The notes: generated by a model not told the origin, from the letters alone. DNA of 64,000 nt from Nocardia neocaledoniensis (GCF_003182135.1 NZ_QGTL01000008.1:124001-188000); one strand, 5' to 3'; positions 17,224 to 25,952 are shown, counted from the first letter of the stretch. Numbers and translations: made by a program.

Positions 17224-18180
17224 ATGCATCGCGTGGTGGTTCTCGCGCTCGACGGCGTGTACCCGTTCGAACTGGGCATCCCGAGACGGATCTTCGGCAA
17301 TCTCGCGGATCGGTACGAGGTGCTGACCTGCTCGGCCGACGGCGCTGCGGTGCGCACCTGCGCCGACTACGGGATCACCGTCGCGCACGGCCCCGACCTG
17401 CTGGCCACCGCCGACACCGTCATCATTCCGTCGTGCGATCCGGCCATGACCGAAGGCGAGCTCGACCAGGTGACCCTCGACGCGCTGGCCATGATCCGGC
17501 CCGGCACCCGCATCGTCTCGATCTGCACCGGCGCGTTCGTGCTGGCCGCAGCGGGCCTGCTCGACGGCCGCCCCGCGACCACGCACTGGCGGCTGGCCGA
17601 AGCGTTCCGGCGCCGGTTCCCGCACATCGCCCTCGACCCGGACGTGCTGTTCGTCGACGACGGCGACGTGCTCACCTCGGCGGGTGCCGCCTCCGGCATC
17701 GACCTGTGCCTGCACATCGTGCGCGCCGATCACGGCAGCGCGGTGGCCAATCAGGTGGCGCGCGTGTGTGTCGTGCCGCCGTGGCGCGACGGCGGGCAGG
17801 CGCAGTACATCGACCAGCCCGTCCCCGATCCCGCGGTGGCGAGCACCGCGGCGACCAGACACTGGGCTCTGGGACACCTCGACCTGCCGCTGACCATGGC
17901 CGAACTGGCCGCGCACGCGCGGATGAGCAGACGCACCTTCGCCCGACGCTTCGTCGACGAGGTGGGAATCAGTCCCGGTCGCTGGCTCACTCAGCAACGG
18001 GTGTCCAGGGCCAGGCACTTGCTGGAGGCCAGCGAACTGTCGGTCGAGCAGATCGCCGGCCGCGTCGGCTTCGCCACCGGTGCCTCACTGCGCCAGCATT
18101 TCCAGGTTGCGGTCGGCGTCGCCCCGCTGGCGTACCGTCGCACATTCCGCCTCGCGGATGGTGAGCGTGCGACTGCCTGA
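17224..18180 (+). CDS. GlxA-type AraC-family regulator with DJ-1/PfpI domain
   Basis: A 318-residue activator. Residues 3-165 form a DJ-1/PfpI-like glutamine amidotransferase fold; SICTGAFVLA holds the nucleophile-elbow cysteine. Residues 210-310 hold two AraC helix-turn-helices (LTMAELAAHARMSRRTFARRF and SVEQIAGRVGFATGASLRQHF, each given here only in part). These regulators usually sense small metabolites through the PfpI domain, which is not thought to be an active amidotransferase. Divergence from the quinone reductase suggests that gene as target. Confidence 0.88.
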   Translation: MHRVVVLALDGVYPFELGIPRRIFGNLADRYEVLTCSADGAAVRTCADYGITVAHGPDLLATADTVIIPSCDPAMTEGELDQVTLDALAMIRPGTRIVSICTGAFVLAAAGLLDGRPATTHWRLAEAFRRRFPHIALDPDVLFVDDGDVLTSAGAASGIDLCLHIVRADHGSAVANQVARVCVVPPWRDGGQAQYIDQPVPDPAVASTAATRHWALGHLDLPLTMAELAAHARMSRRTFARRFVDEVGISPGRWLTQQRVSRARHLLEASELSVEQIAGRVGFATGASLRQHFQVAVGVAPLAYRRTFRLADGERATA

Positions 18181-18388
18181 CCGACGACCCGACGTCGCCG
18201 CGGCCGGTCCGGATGCGCATCGGGCGAGCGCCATCGCGGCGGAACCGCGGCCGGGCCTGGCATGAGTCCGCGACCGCCCACGCGGTGGAACCCTCGCCTG
18301 GGCGAGAGCGCGCCGGACAGAATGTGACCGCCCTCGCGTCGTGGTGACCAGGCCGGATTCGGTGCCAGGAGCGGCCGGTACAGTCTTC

Positions 18389-18403
18389 ACATACCGAGTA
18401 TGT
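18389..18403. promoter_or_regulatory. Palindrome in the purC promoter region
   Basis: ACATAC and GTATGT flank CGA as a perfect 15-bp inverted repeat, 30 bp before the TTG start of purC and overlapping a possible -10 (TATGTA). It could be an operator for purine or other control. Confidence 0.5.
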
Positions 18404-18432
18404 AAGCCCATCCAGGATTCGGAGGCTCGACG

Positions 18433-19269
18433 TTGAAGCATGTGCACGCCGGGAAAGTTCGTGACCTCTACGAGGACGGCGACACCCTGCTGCTCGTCGC
18501 GTCGGACCGCGTCTCGGTCTACGACGTGGTGCTGCCGACGCCGATTCCGGAGAAGGGCGCGCTGCTGACCCAGCTGTCGAACTGGTGGTTCGAGTACTTC
18601 ACCGGCATCCCGAACCACGTGGTCTCGGCCACCGACGTGCCCGCCGAGTTCGCCGGGCGCGGCATCCGGGTCAAGCCGCTGAAGATGGTGCAGGTCGAAT
18701 GCATCGCGCGCGGCTACCTGACCGGCTCGGGTCTCAAGGAGTACCAGCAGTCCGGCACCGTCTCGGGCATCGCGCTGCCGCCCGGTCTGCGCGACGGCGA
18801 CAAGCTGCCCGAACCGATCTTCACCCCGTCCACCAAGGCGTCCGAGGGGCACGACGAGGCGATCAGCTTCGCCGACGTGGTGAACCAGGAGGGCCGCGAG
18901 GTCGCCGAGAAGCTGCGCGAGCTCACCCTCGACATCTACTCGCGGGGTGCCGAGCACGCGGCGAAGGCCGGCGTCATCGTCGCCGACACCAAGGTCGAAT
19001 TCGGCTGGGACGGTGACGTTCTCACCCTCGGCGACGAGGTGCTCACCTCCGACTCCTCGCGCTTCTGGCCCGCCGACGAGTGGGAGCCCGGCCGCGCCCA
19101 GCGCTCGTTCGACAAGCAGTTCGTGCGTGACTGGTCGACCTCCACCGGCTGGAACAAGGAATACCCCGGCCCGGAGATCCCCGCCGACGTGGTCGAGGCG
19201 ACCCGGCGCAAGTACGAAGAGGCCTACGAGCGCATCACCGGCAACACCTGGTCCGGCATCCAGGCGTGA
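18433..19269 (+). CDS. purC: Phosphoribosylaminoimidazole-succinocarboxamide synthase (SAICAR synthetase)
   Basis: An ATP-dependent ligase joining CAIR and aspartate in de novo purine synthesis. The 278-residue protein shows GKVRDLY, LVASDRVSVYDVVL, EcIaRGYLTGSG and KVEFGWD, all standard SAICAR synthetase blocks. TTG at 18433 is the start: GGAGG lies eight bases upstream, and the only in-frame ATG further up (18400) is followed at once by TAA. The N-terminus is short compared with some homologues but keeps the first strand. It stands alone and ends at a terminator shared with the HxlR gene. Confidence 0.95.
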   Translation: MKHVHAGKVRDLYEDGDTLLLVASDRVSVYDVVLPTPIPEKGALLTQLSNWWFEYFTGIPNHVVSATDVPAEFAGRGIRVKPLKMVQVECIARGYLTGSGLKEYQQSGTVSGIALPPGLRDGDKLPEPIFTPSTKASEGHDEAISFADVVNQEGREVAEKLRELTLDIYSRGAEHAAKAGVIVADTKVEFGWDGDVLTLGDEVLTSDSSRFWPADEWEPGRAQRSFDKQFVRDWSTSTGWNKEYPGPEIPADVVEATRRKYEEAYERITGNTWSGIQA

Positions 19270-19273
19270 GGCC

Positions 19274-19309
19274 CGTTCCCGCGCCCCTCAGTGGACGGGC
19301 GCGGGAACG
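19274..19309. terminator. Bidirectional terminator between purC and hxlR-type gene
   Basis: A 13-bp perfect stem (19274-19286 with 19297-19309). It overlaps the stop codon and last codons of the HxlR gene and is followed by TCTTT on the plus strand. Confidence 0.78.
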
Positions 19310-19644
19310 TCTTTGACCGCGCAGATGTGGTCCATGTGCTGATTTCCCCACTGGCCGAGCGTGGTCAGCGCGGCGTTGAGCGAGACGCCCAGCTCGGTGA
19401 GTGAGTACTCCACCTTCGGTGGCACCTGCGGATAGACCTCGCGGTGGATGATCCCGTCGTGCTCGAGCTCGCGCAACTGCTGGATCAGCATCTTCTCGGT
19501 GACGCCGGGCACCAGCCGTTTCAGGTCGCCGAAGCGCTGGGTGCCGGTGGAGAGGGCCCACAGGATCAGCGCCTTCCATTTGCCGCCGACCACGTCGAGC
19601 GCGGCATCGATACCGCAGGAATACGGACGCTCTCGCTGCCTCAT
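19288..19644 (-). CDS. HxlR-family transcriptional regulator
   Basis: A 118-residue winged-helix protein. CGIDAALDVVGGKWKALILW is the HxlR signature with the family cysteine at residue 10, a possible redox or electrophile sensor. Residues 20-100 form the wing domain. It is divergent from an imine reductase-like gene across 125 bp with an inverted repeat at 19653, the likely shared control site. HxlR proteins near oxidoreductases often respond to aldehydes or quinones. Confidence 0.87.
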   Translation of the reverse strand: MRQRERPYSCGIDAALDVVGGKWKALILWALSTGTQRFGDLKRLVPGVTEKMLIQQLRELEHDGIIHREVYPQVPPKVEYSLTELGVSLNAALTTLGQWGNQHMDHICAVKDVPAPVH

Positions 19645-19652
19645 GTTCGCCT

Positions 19653-19672
19653 TACTTACTTTTTGGTGAGTA
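19653..19672. promoter_or_regulatory. Putative HxlR operator
   Basis: TACTTAC and GTGAGTA, a 7-bp inverted repeat with one mismatch around TTTTTG, start nine bases upstream of the HxlR start codon. Confidence 0.5.
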
Positions 19673-19769
19673 TCCGACTTTATTGTCGGTTCTTGTGCAG
19701 TGTAGCGCTACCGGCGAATCTAGGAGTGTGTCGCCGACCGGCGACGGGAGCTTCGAACCAAGGGGAAAC

Positions 19770-20588
19770 ATGACCAACTCTGCGACGGCACAGCGGGTTT
19801 CGGTGCTCGGTCTCGGCGCGATGGGTACCGCGCTGGCGAAGGCGCTGCTCGCGGGCGGCCATCAGGTGACGGTGTGGAATCGCACCGCCGCCAAGGCCGA
19901 GGCGCTGGCGGACGCGGGCGCCGTGGCCGCCGCGACCGCCGAGGAGGCGCTGACCGCGTCCGACCTGGTGATCCTGTGCCTGCTCGACGACGCCTCGGTG
20001 CGCGAACACGTCGAGCCCGCGGCGGCGCGCCTGAGCGGCCGCACCGTGGTGAACCTGACCACCACCACACCGGAGCAGGCGCGCGGGCTGGGCCGCTGGG
20101 CGGCCGAGCACGACATCGCGCTGATCGACGGCGGCATCATGGCCGTGCCCGCGATGATCGGGACGCCGGGCGCGTTCGTGCTCTACAGCGGCGCGCAGGC
20201 GGAGTTCGAGCGGTACCGGCAGGTGCTGGAGCTGTTCGGCAAGCCCGAATTCGTCGGCGCCGACCTCGGTGCGGCGGCCATGTACGACGTCTCGATCCTG
20301 GGCGGCATGTACGCGATGTTCGCGGCCTTCCAGCAGGGTGGACTGATGGTCCGCAGCGTGGGCGGCTCGGCGGCCCGGCTGGCCGAATTGATGACTCCCT
20401 TCCTCCAGGCCATGGCGACCTTGTTGGCCGCGGACGCCGTCGGCATCGATATGCCGGAGGACTTCACGCAGGTGCAGAGCGACGAGTTCACCGCCGCCGC
20501 CATCGACCTGATCGACAAGGCGGCCGTCGAATCCGGCAATCCCACCGAGCTTTTCGGAGTGCTGCGCCGGACGCTGACCGGGCTGTGA
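19770..20588 (+). CDS. Imine reductase-like NAD(P)-dependent oxidoreductase
   Basis: A 272-residue enzyme of the beta-hydroxyacid dehydrogenase fold. GLGAMGTALA (about residue 13) and WNRTAAK bind NADPH. The block GGIMAVPAMIGTPGAFVLYSG (shown only in part by GGIMAVPAMIG) is characteristic of imine reductases rather than 6-phosphogluconate-type enzymes. The C-terminal domain-swapping helices are present. The start ATG follows AAGGGG. The divergent HxlR gene probably regulates it. The natural substrate is unknown. Confidence 0.82.
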   Translation: MTNSATAQRVSVLGLGAMGTALAKALLAGGHQVTVWNRTAAKAEALADAGAVAAATAEEALTASDLVILCLLDDASVREHVEPAAARLSGRTVVNLTTTTPEQARGLGRWAAEHDIALIDGGIMAVPAMIGTPGAFVLYSGAQAEFERYRQVLELFGKPEFVGADLGAAAMYDVSILGGMYAMFAAFQQGGLMVRSVGGSAARLAELMTPFLQAMATLLAADAVGIDMPEDFTQVQSDEFTAAAIDLIDKAAVESGNPTELFGVLRRTLTGL

Positions 20589-20637
20589 GACGCGCGGACG
20601 CGCGATGGCCCGGGAGAGCCACCGCGCGCGTGCGGGT

Positions 20638-21315
20638 TCAGGCTTCGACCAGTTCGGCGGCGAGGAACTCGTCGACATGGCCCTCGGCGGTCGCCACGAA
20701 CGCGGCGTAGTGTGCCTCGCGCGCCGCCCCGGCGATGGCCTCGCCCACCTGGAAATTGCCGTGCGCGTCGAGGGTCTGCGGCTGCTCCTCGGCATCGGGC
20801 AGCACCCGGACGCGGGAATCGGCGAACCCGGAGTAGTAGGCCAGTCCCTCGCTGAGCTGTGTCGCGAGCACCTGCTCCATGCCGGGGACGATCGCGTCGT
20901 CCGCGGTCGCGCCGGCCAGGCCGAGCCACAGGATGCGCTTGCCCGCCAGCCGGGGCTTGCTGCGGCCGTAAGCGAAACCGTAGTTCCAGACCCGGTCGAT
21001 CCAGCCCTTCATGATCGCCGGCACGCTCATCCAGTAGATCGGGAACACCGCGACGAGGACGTCGGCGTCGAGGATCCGGCGCATGTGCGCCTCGGTCTCG
21101 TCGGAGTAGCGCTTCTCGCGATCGCCCCAGTCGGGCTGGTCGGCGACGGTCATTCTGGGGTCGAAGTTCTCGGCGTGCAGGTCGAGCAGGTCGACGGTGT
21201 ATCCCGCGGCGGTGAGCCGGGCCACGGCCCGGCGCGCGAGATGGGCGGACAGGGAATCGGCGCGATGGTGGGCGAGGACGACGAGCGCTGTGCGGGTGGC
21301 GGTTTCGTGCGGCAC
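20638..21315 (-). CDS. NAD(P)H oxidoreductase, flavodoxin-like fold
   Basis: A 225-residue FMN- or FAD-dependent quinone/azo reductase of the Flavodoxin_2 type. VVLAHHRADSLSAHL is the phosphate-binding loop, and PIYWMSVPAIMKGWIDRVWN (about residues 95-114) is the family's central signature. A GTG at 21315 with AGGGAG six bases upstream is the best start; a longer frame to 21372 lacks a ribosome site. It is divergent from an AraC gene 126 bp away, the likely regulator. Confidence 0.85.
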   Translation of the reverse strand: MPHETATRTALVVLAHHRADSLSAHLARRAVARLTAAGYTVDLLDLHAENFDPRMTVADQPDWGDREKRYSDETEAHMRRILDADVLVAVFPIYWMSVPAIMKGWIDRVWNYGFAYGRSKPRLAGKRILWLGLAGATADDAIVPGMEQVLATQLSEGLAYYSGFADSRVRVLPDAEEQPQTLDAHGNFQVGEAIAGAAREAHYAAFVATAEGHVDEFLAAELVEA

Positions 21316-21398
21316 GGTGGGCTCCCTGATCGGTGGCGACGCGGGACCCTTCGTCCCGCACGATCCAGTCAACCGCGCGAACGGGTGGACGGTCTATG

Positions 21399-21429
21399 GA
21401 CGATCATCTTCTCTTGATAGGAGATCGTC
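21399..21429. promoter_or_regulatory. Inverted repeat before the AraC gene
   Basis: GACGATC and GATCGTC are separated by 17 bp, ending 12 bp before the AraC ATG. Candidate AraC operator; weak on length alone. Confidence 0.35.
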
Positions 21430-21441
21430 TACGATGGTGAC

Positions 21442-22389
21442 ATGGATCCGCTGAGTTCCCTGTTGAACGGCGTCCGTGCCGACGGCTCGGTCGTGGCCCA
21501 CGCCGTCCTGCGCGCACCGTGGACCATCCGCTTCGCCGACCGCGCGCCCCTGATCATGATGAGCGTCATCCGTGGTGGCGGCACCCTGGTGCTGGCCGAC
21601 GGGTCGCGGACCCGGCTCGTCGCGGGTGACACCGCGCTCGTACAGGCCGACCAGCCCTTCGAACTCACCGATGTCACCGGCGATTCGAGCAGGCCCGCCG
21701 TCGAATACGAGTTGTCCTGCTTCCTGCCCGACGGCTTCGGCGAGGCCGATCTCCAATGCGCCACACCGGAATTGGTCGATGATGTCACGGAAGACCCGGC
21801 GGCGGAACAGGCTTCGCTGGTCGTCGGCGCCTATCGCGCGTCCGACCGGCGCCACGAGCGGCTGCTGCGCGCGCTCCCGGCGGTGATGGTGGTCGGTGGC
21901 GGCACCGAGGTGTGCGAATGGCTCGAGCAGTCCGCCGCCGACGCGGTGCGGCTCAGCGCGGGGTCGCAGGCACTGATGGACCGGCTGATGGACTGGGCGC
22001 TGGTCTGCACCCTGCGCGATTGGCTCGCCCAGGACGCCGAGTGCGCACCGAACTGGTATCGGGGGATGGCCGACCCGGTGGTCGGTCCGGCGCTGAAAGC
22101 CATCCACGCCAGGCCCTTCCAGCGCTGGACGGTCGCCGGTCTGGCCGCCGAGTCGGCGGTCTCGCGCGCGCTGTTCGCCCGGCGGTTCACCGAGGTGATG
22201 GGCGAACCGCCGCTGACCTACCTCACCGAATGGCGGATGGCCGAGGCCGAGGACCTGCTCGCCGATCCCGCGCGCAGCGTCGCGCAGGTGGCGACGACCG
22301 TCGGCTATTCCGACGCGTTCGGGTTCAGCGCGGCGTTCAAGCGCTCGCGCGGCGCCAGCCCGACCGAATTCCGTTCCGCGCTGGTCTAA
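21442..22389 (+). CDS. AraC-family transcriptional regulator (cupin type)
   Basis: A 315-residue regulator. Residues 1-190 form an AraC-binding-like cupin domain (RGGGTLVLADGS, VAGDTALVQADQPFEL). Residues 215-312 hold the two helix-turn-helices, ending in VGYSDAFGFSAAFKRSRG. It probably senses a small ligand and controls the divergent flavodoxin-fold reductase. Its stop overlaps the stop of the convergent DUF385 gene by three bases. Confidence 0.88.
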   Translation: MDPLSSLLNGVRADGSVVAHAVLRAPWTIRFADRAPLIMMSVIRGGGTLVLADGSRTRLVAGDTALVQADQPFELTDVTGDSSRPAVEYELSCFLPDGFGEADLQCATPELVDDVTEDPAAEQASLVVGAYRASDRRHERLLRALPAVMVVGGGTEVCEWLEQSAADAVRLSAGSQALMDRLMDWALVCTLRDWLAQDAECAPNWYRGMADPVVGPALKAIHARPFQRWTVAGLAAESAVSRALFARRFTEVMGEPPLTYLTEWRMAEAEDLLADPARSVAQVATTVGYSDAFGFSAAFKRSRGASPTEFRSALV

Positions 22390-22817
22390 TTCCGTGGCGT
22401 GAGCAGGACGAGCGGAATCTCGCGGGTCGTCTTGGTCTGGTAGTCGCCGTAGCCCTTGTAGGCGGCCACCACGCGCGGCCACAGCTCCGCGCGCTCCTCG
22501 GCCGTGGCGACGTGGGCCAGCATCGGCTTGCGCGGCCCCTGGGCCAGCGACACCTCGACCTCGGGGTTGTCGCGCAGGTTCAGGAACCAGGCCGGGTGGG
22601 TCGGGTCGCCGCCGCGCGAGGCCACGACCACGATGGTGTCGCCGTCGATGATCGGCGTGGTCAGCATGACCGGGCGCGGGACACCGGATTTGCGGCCGAC
22701 GGTGGTGAGTTCGAGGGACGGCATCCCGAAGATCCGGTTGCCGATCCGGCCACCGGTGATCTTGAGCAGGGCACGGTGGACGCCGTTCATGGCCTTGAGC
22801 TGGAAATCGGTGGGCAT
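22386..22817 (-). CDS. DUF385 deazaflavin (F420)-dependent reductase
   Basis: A 143-residue split-barrel protein of the Ddn/DUF385 nitroreductase family found in F420-producing actinomycetes. The marks are LELTTVGRKSGVPRPVML and DPTHPAWFLNLRDNPEVEV. Such enzymes use reduced F420 to reduce quinones, nitroimidazoles or unsaturated rings. It is the last of three same-strand genes (marR, nudix, this one) spaced by 25 and 38 bp, so they may be co-transcribed. Confidence 0.88.
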   Translation of the reverse strand: MPTDFQLKAMNGVHRALLKITGGRIGNRIFGMPSLELTTVGRKSGVPRPVMLTTPIIDGDTIVVVASRGGDPTHPAWFLNLRDNPEVEVSLAQGPRKPMLAHVATAEERAELWPRVVAAYKGYGDYQTKTTREIPLVLLTPRN

Positions 22818-22855
22818 GTCCGCAATCTACCCCCGCGCCGGGCCGCGCGCCCGGG

Positions 22856-23332
22856 TCAGTCGAGGTACTCGGCGAGGCGGCCGAGGAAGGGGCGCTGTCC
22901 CTTGCCGAGTTTCTCCGAGGCCGTGGTCAGGTCGAACCAGCCGGCCCGGTCGATCTCCGGGAACTCGCGGAGCCGGCCGGAGCGGGGCGGCCACTCCAGC
23001 TCGAAGGTGCCCGGCACGATCTCGTCCGGATCCAGATCGCCCTCGACCGCCCACACGGTGAGGTTCTTGCGTTTGCCGCCGCTGCCGTAGCGCACATCGC
23101 CGAGGTCGACCCACGGGCCGTCCGGCACGGGCAGGCCGAGTTCCTCGGTGAACTCGCGCCGGGCCGCCACGCGCGGCAGTTCCTCGCCGAGCACGTACTG
23201 GCCCTTGGGGATCGACCACGCCGAGGCGTCCTTCTTGACCCACAGCGGGCCGCCCATGTGCCCGAGCAGCACCTCGGTTCCGGCCGCCCCCCGGCGATAG
23301 ACCAGCACCCCCGCGCTGAAAACTTCCGTCAC
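22856..23332 (-). CDS. Nudix hydrolase
   Basis: A 158-residue pyrophosphohydrolase. The Nudix box is in KGQYVLGEELPRVAARREF followed by TEELGL. The spacing between the Gly-Glu part and REFTEE is one residue longer than the textbook consensus, though all metal-binding glutamates are present. W-IPKG before the box is typical of the MutT-like NTP-cleaning group. Possible substrates are dinucleoside polyphosphates or oxidised nucleotides. Confidence 0.85.
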   Translation of the reverse strand: MTEVFSAGVLVYRRGAAGTEVLLGHMGGPLWVKKDASAWSIPKGQYVLGEELPRVAARREFTEELGLPVPDGPWVDLGDVRYGSGGKRKNLTVWAVEGDLDPDEIVPGTFELEWPPRSGRLREFPEIDRAGWFDLTTASEKLGKGQRPFLGRLAEYLD

Positions 23333-23357
23333 GGCAGAGAGTCTGCCAGCACGGCCG

Positions 23358-23774
23358 TCAGTCGAGCGCGTCGACGAAGCGGTCGAGCAGCCGGGCGAAG
23401 GTGACCCGATCCGCGCCGGACCAATCGGTCATGGCCCGGTCGAAGGCGGTGCGGCGGCGCCGGTGCGCGTGCGCGAGCACCTCGCGCCCGCGGTCGGTGA
23501 GCGCCAGCAGGGAACGGCGGCCGTCGGTCTGGTCCGCTTCCCGGCGCAGGAATCCGGCGGTGACAGCGGCGGCGACGAGCTTGCTCGCCCTCGGCTGATC
23601 GACGGCCAGCGCGGCGGCCACGGTGGACACGGTCGGCGCCGTCGCGTCCTCGACGACATCGAGCACGTCGAAGGCTTGCCCGCTCGGCTGATCCGTCCCC
23701 AGGGCGCGCCGGGTCTGGCGCCGCCGGATGGCGATCATCGCCCGTTCGATCCGCTCGACCTCGTCCACGGCCAC
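23358..23774 (-). CDS. MarR-family regulator
   Basis: A 138-residue winged-helix protein. VSTVAAALAVDQPRASKLV is the recognition region and DGRRSLLALTDRGREVL the wing, both standard MarR features. It is divergent from a second winged-helix gene 61 bp away, with CATGTC-ATAG-GACATG between them. The Nudix gene follows 25 bp downstream. Confidence 0.87.
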   Translation of the reverse strand: MAVDEVERIERAMIAIRRRQTRRALGTDQPSGQAFDVLDVVEDATAPTVSTVAAALAVDQPRASKLVAAAVTAGFLRREADQTDGRRSLLALTDRGREVLAHAHRRRRTAFDRAMTDWSGADRVTFARLLDRFVDALD

Positions 23775-23794
23775 ATGCTACCGTCGAGCATGTG

Positions 23795-23810
23795 CATGTC
23801 ATAGGACATG
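23795..23810. promoter_or_regulatory. MarR operator candidate
   Basis: CATGTC, ATAG, GACATG is a perfect 6-bp inverted repeat midway between two divergent winged-helix regulator genes. Confidence 0.6.
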
Positions 23811-23835
23811 TAATTGTCGAAAGGTATGTACAGTC

Positions 23836-24294
23836 ATGGCGGAGCGCAGATTGATCGGCTACCAGGTCAAACGCCTGGATCAGCTCATCGAGGCGACCTT
23901 CGGCCGGGCGATCGACACTGCCGGGATGTCCCGTCGCGAATGGCAGACGCTGAACACGCTCGTCGGCGACTCCGGCGCCGACCTCGTCGATGCCCTGCGC
24001 CCGTTCTGGGAGACCACCGACGACTCCGTCGCCGTGATCACCGGCGCGCTGATCGAGCGCGGGTGGATCGTGCGCGACGGTCACCGGTACGCCGTCACCG
24101 CCGAGGGACACGCGGCACACGAGCGGGCTCGGCAGGCCGTGGCGGCCATCCGTCATCGCCTGGCCACCGGCGTCTCGGACGACGAATTCGCGGTGGTCAC
24201 CGCGACTCTCGCCACCATGATCGCGAATCTCGAATCGGCGCCGGTCTGTGGTTACCCGGCGGCACGCACGCGCGCCGCACGCAGCAGCAGGTAG
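23836..24294 (+). CDS. MarR-like winged-helix protein
   Basis: A 152-residue protein with a MarR-type layout: an N-terminal helix (LIGYQVKRLDQLIEATFG), a central helix-turn-helix (about residues 40-75), and a wing ending in RYAVTAEGHAAHERAR. Such paired, divergent MarR genes often cross-regulate. The last 43 bp overlap the 3' end of the sigma factor gene on the other strand, an unusual depth of convergent overlap. Function beyond DNA binding is unknown. Confidence 0.72.
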   Translation: MAERRLIGYQVKRLDQLIEATFGRAIDTAGMSRREWQTLNTLVGDSGADLVDALRPFWETTDDSVAVITGALIERGWIVRDGHRYAVTAEGHAAHERARQAVAAIRHRLATGVSDDEFAVVTATLATMIANLESAPVCGYPAARTRAARSSR

Positions 24295-25466
24295 TCGCGC
24301 TCGGGCGTGCTTGCCGTCTGGCTCGCGGCGCGCTGATACTCGGCGACGGCCGCGGCCTGCTCGCCGGCCATCTCGTGCAGGTGGCCGCGGACGGCGGCCA
24401 AGCGGTGTGAGCGCGCCAGCGGCTCGGCGACGGTGTCGACCACCGCGAGTCCCGCCGCGGGCCCGTGCACCATGGCGGTCGCCACCGCGCGATTGAGCGT
24501 GACCATCGGGTTCGGGGTGAGGCGCTCGAGCATGGTGTACAGCACGAGGATTCGCGGCCAGTCGGTGTCCTCGACGCGGGCGGCCTGGGCGTGCAGCCCG
24601 GCGATGGCGCCCTGGATCTGGTACGGCCCGGTCAATCCCGTCGACAGGGTCGCGGTGAGCAGGCGCAGGCCCTCGGTGATCTGGGCGCGGTCCCAGCGGG
24701 CGCGGTCCTGCTCGTGCAGCGGGATCAGCTCGCCGTGCGGGCCGGAGCGCGCGGCGCGGCGCGCGTCGGACAGCAGCATCACCGCGAGCAGGCCGCTCAC
24801 CTCCGTGTCGTCGGGCAGCAGGGCGTGCAGGGCGCGCGTCAGGCGCAGGGCCTCGGCCGACAGGTCGGCGCGGCGCAGTCCCGCGCCCGAAGTACTGGTG
24901 TGGCCCTCGGTGAAGATCACGTACAGCACCCGCAGGACCGCGTCGAGGCGGGCGGTGTCGTGCGCGCCGTCGGCGAACGGCCGCGGCGCCTCGGCAAGTC
25001 GCTTCTTCGCCCGCGAGATGCGTTGCGCCATGGTCGCTTCCGGCACCAGGAAGGCCGCGGCGATCTCGGCGGTGCTCAGGCCTCCGACCGCGCGCAGGGT
25101 CAGCGCGATCGCGCCCGCGGCGGGCAGGTCGGGGTGGCAGCACAGGAAGTACAGGTCGAGGGTGTCGTCGTGGTCGCTCGCCTCGGCGGGCACGTCCCTG
25201 ACGAACACCGCGGTCTCCCTGCGCCGCCGCGCCACCTCGGCGCGGACCGCGTCGGCCATCCGGCGCTGCGCCACCTGGATGAGCCAGCCGCGCGGGTTCT
25301 CCGGCACACCCTCGGCGGTCCACTGGGTCGCCGCCGCCAGCAGGGCGTCCTGCACCGCGTCCTCGGCCAGATCGAAATCGCCGAACCGGCGGACCAGCAC
25401 ACCGAGGACCTGGGGCGCCAGCGTGCGCAGCAGGTCCTCGGTGCCGGGGGTCAGGGTCCCGGTCAC
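24252..25466 (-). CDS. ECF sigma factor, ECF42-like with C-terminal extension
   Basis: A 404-residue sigma factor. Residues 10-80 hold region 2 (FDLAEDAVQDALLAA) and residues 115-165 region 4 (LSTAEIAAAFLVPEATMAQR). The remaining 230 residues form the helical TPR/SnoaL-like extension typical of ECF42. It has no anti-sigma gene. Instead, its start overlaps the DGPF-domain gene by four bases, the hallmark pairing of this group. Known ECF42 members need the extension for activity and are linked to antibiotic or stress genes. Confidence 0.87.
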   Translation of the reverse strand: MTGTLTPGTEDLLRTLAPQVLGVLVRRFGDFDLAEDAVQDALLAAATQWTAEGVPENPRGWLIQVAQRRMADAVRAEVARRRRETAVFVRDVPAEASDHDDTLDLYFLCCHPDLPAAGAIALTLRAVGGLSTAEIAAAFLVPEATMAQRISRAKKRLAEAPRPFADGAHDTARLDAVLRVLYVIFTEGHTSTSGAGLRRADLSAEALRLTRALHALLPDDTEVSGLLAVMLLSDARRAARSGPHGELIPLHEQDRARWDRAQITEGLRLLTATLSTGLTGPYQIQGAIAGLHAQAARVEDTDWPRILVLYTMLERLTPNPMVTLNRAVATAMVHGPAAGLAVVDTVAEPLARSHRLAAVRGHLHEMAGEQAAAVAEYQRAASQTASTPERDYLLLRAARVRAAG

Positions 25467-25858
25467 TCGGTGGGGGCGCTCATGACCGGACGGACCTCGA
25501 TGTACTCGCCGATGGGCGCGCCACCGGGGCCGGGTGCCGCCGAGGCCTGCGCGGCGATCTCGATCGCACGCTCGGGGGAGTCGACGTCGACGATCCAGTA
25601 CCCGGCCAGGAACTCTTTGGTCTCCGGGAAGGGCCCGTCGGTGACCACCGGCGCCGAGCGGCCGTCCGAGGACACGATCAGCGCCTGCTCGGGACCGGCC
25701 AGCCCCTGGGCGTCGACCAGTTCGCCCGCGGCGGCGAGCTGTTCACCCAGCGTCCGCTGAAAGTCGATGTGGGCGGCGATGTCCTCGGGTGCCCACTCGT
25801 GGATCGGGACGTCGCAGTGGGCGGTCGGGCCGTAGGTCTTCACCAGCATGTACTTCAT
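25463..25858 (-). CDS. DGPF/YCII-domain protein
   Basis: A 131-residue protein of the YCII superfamily. VTDGPFPETKEFLAGYWIVD carries the DGPF motif that names the group. ATG at 25858 follows GAGGAG. It is the gene immediately before the ECF42-like sigma factor, with a four-base stop/start overlap. DGPF proteins are conserved ECF42 partners; they are suspected enzymes or targets, not anti-sigma factors. No signal peptide or membrane segment. Confidence 0.87.
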   Translation of the reverse strand: MKYMLVKTYGPTAHCDVPIHEWAPEDIAAHIDFQRTLGEQLAAAGELVDAQGLAGPEQALIVSSDGRSAPVVTDGPFPETKEFLAGYWIVDVDSPERAIEIAAQASAAPGPGGAPIGEYIEVRPVMSAPTE

Positions 25859-25952
25859 GGGTGGCTCCTCGTTGTCGGTGCGCCCGGCGGCGCGCTCGCT
25901 GACAGGTCGGAGCCACCACGGCCGCTTCGACACATCCGGGAAGTGAACTGGA

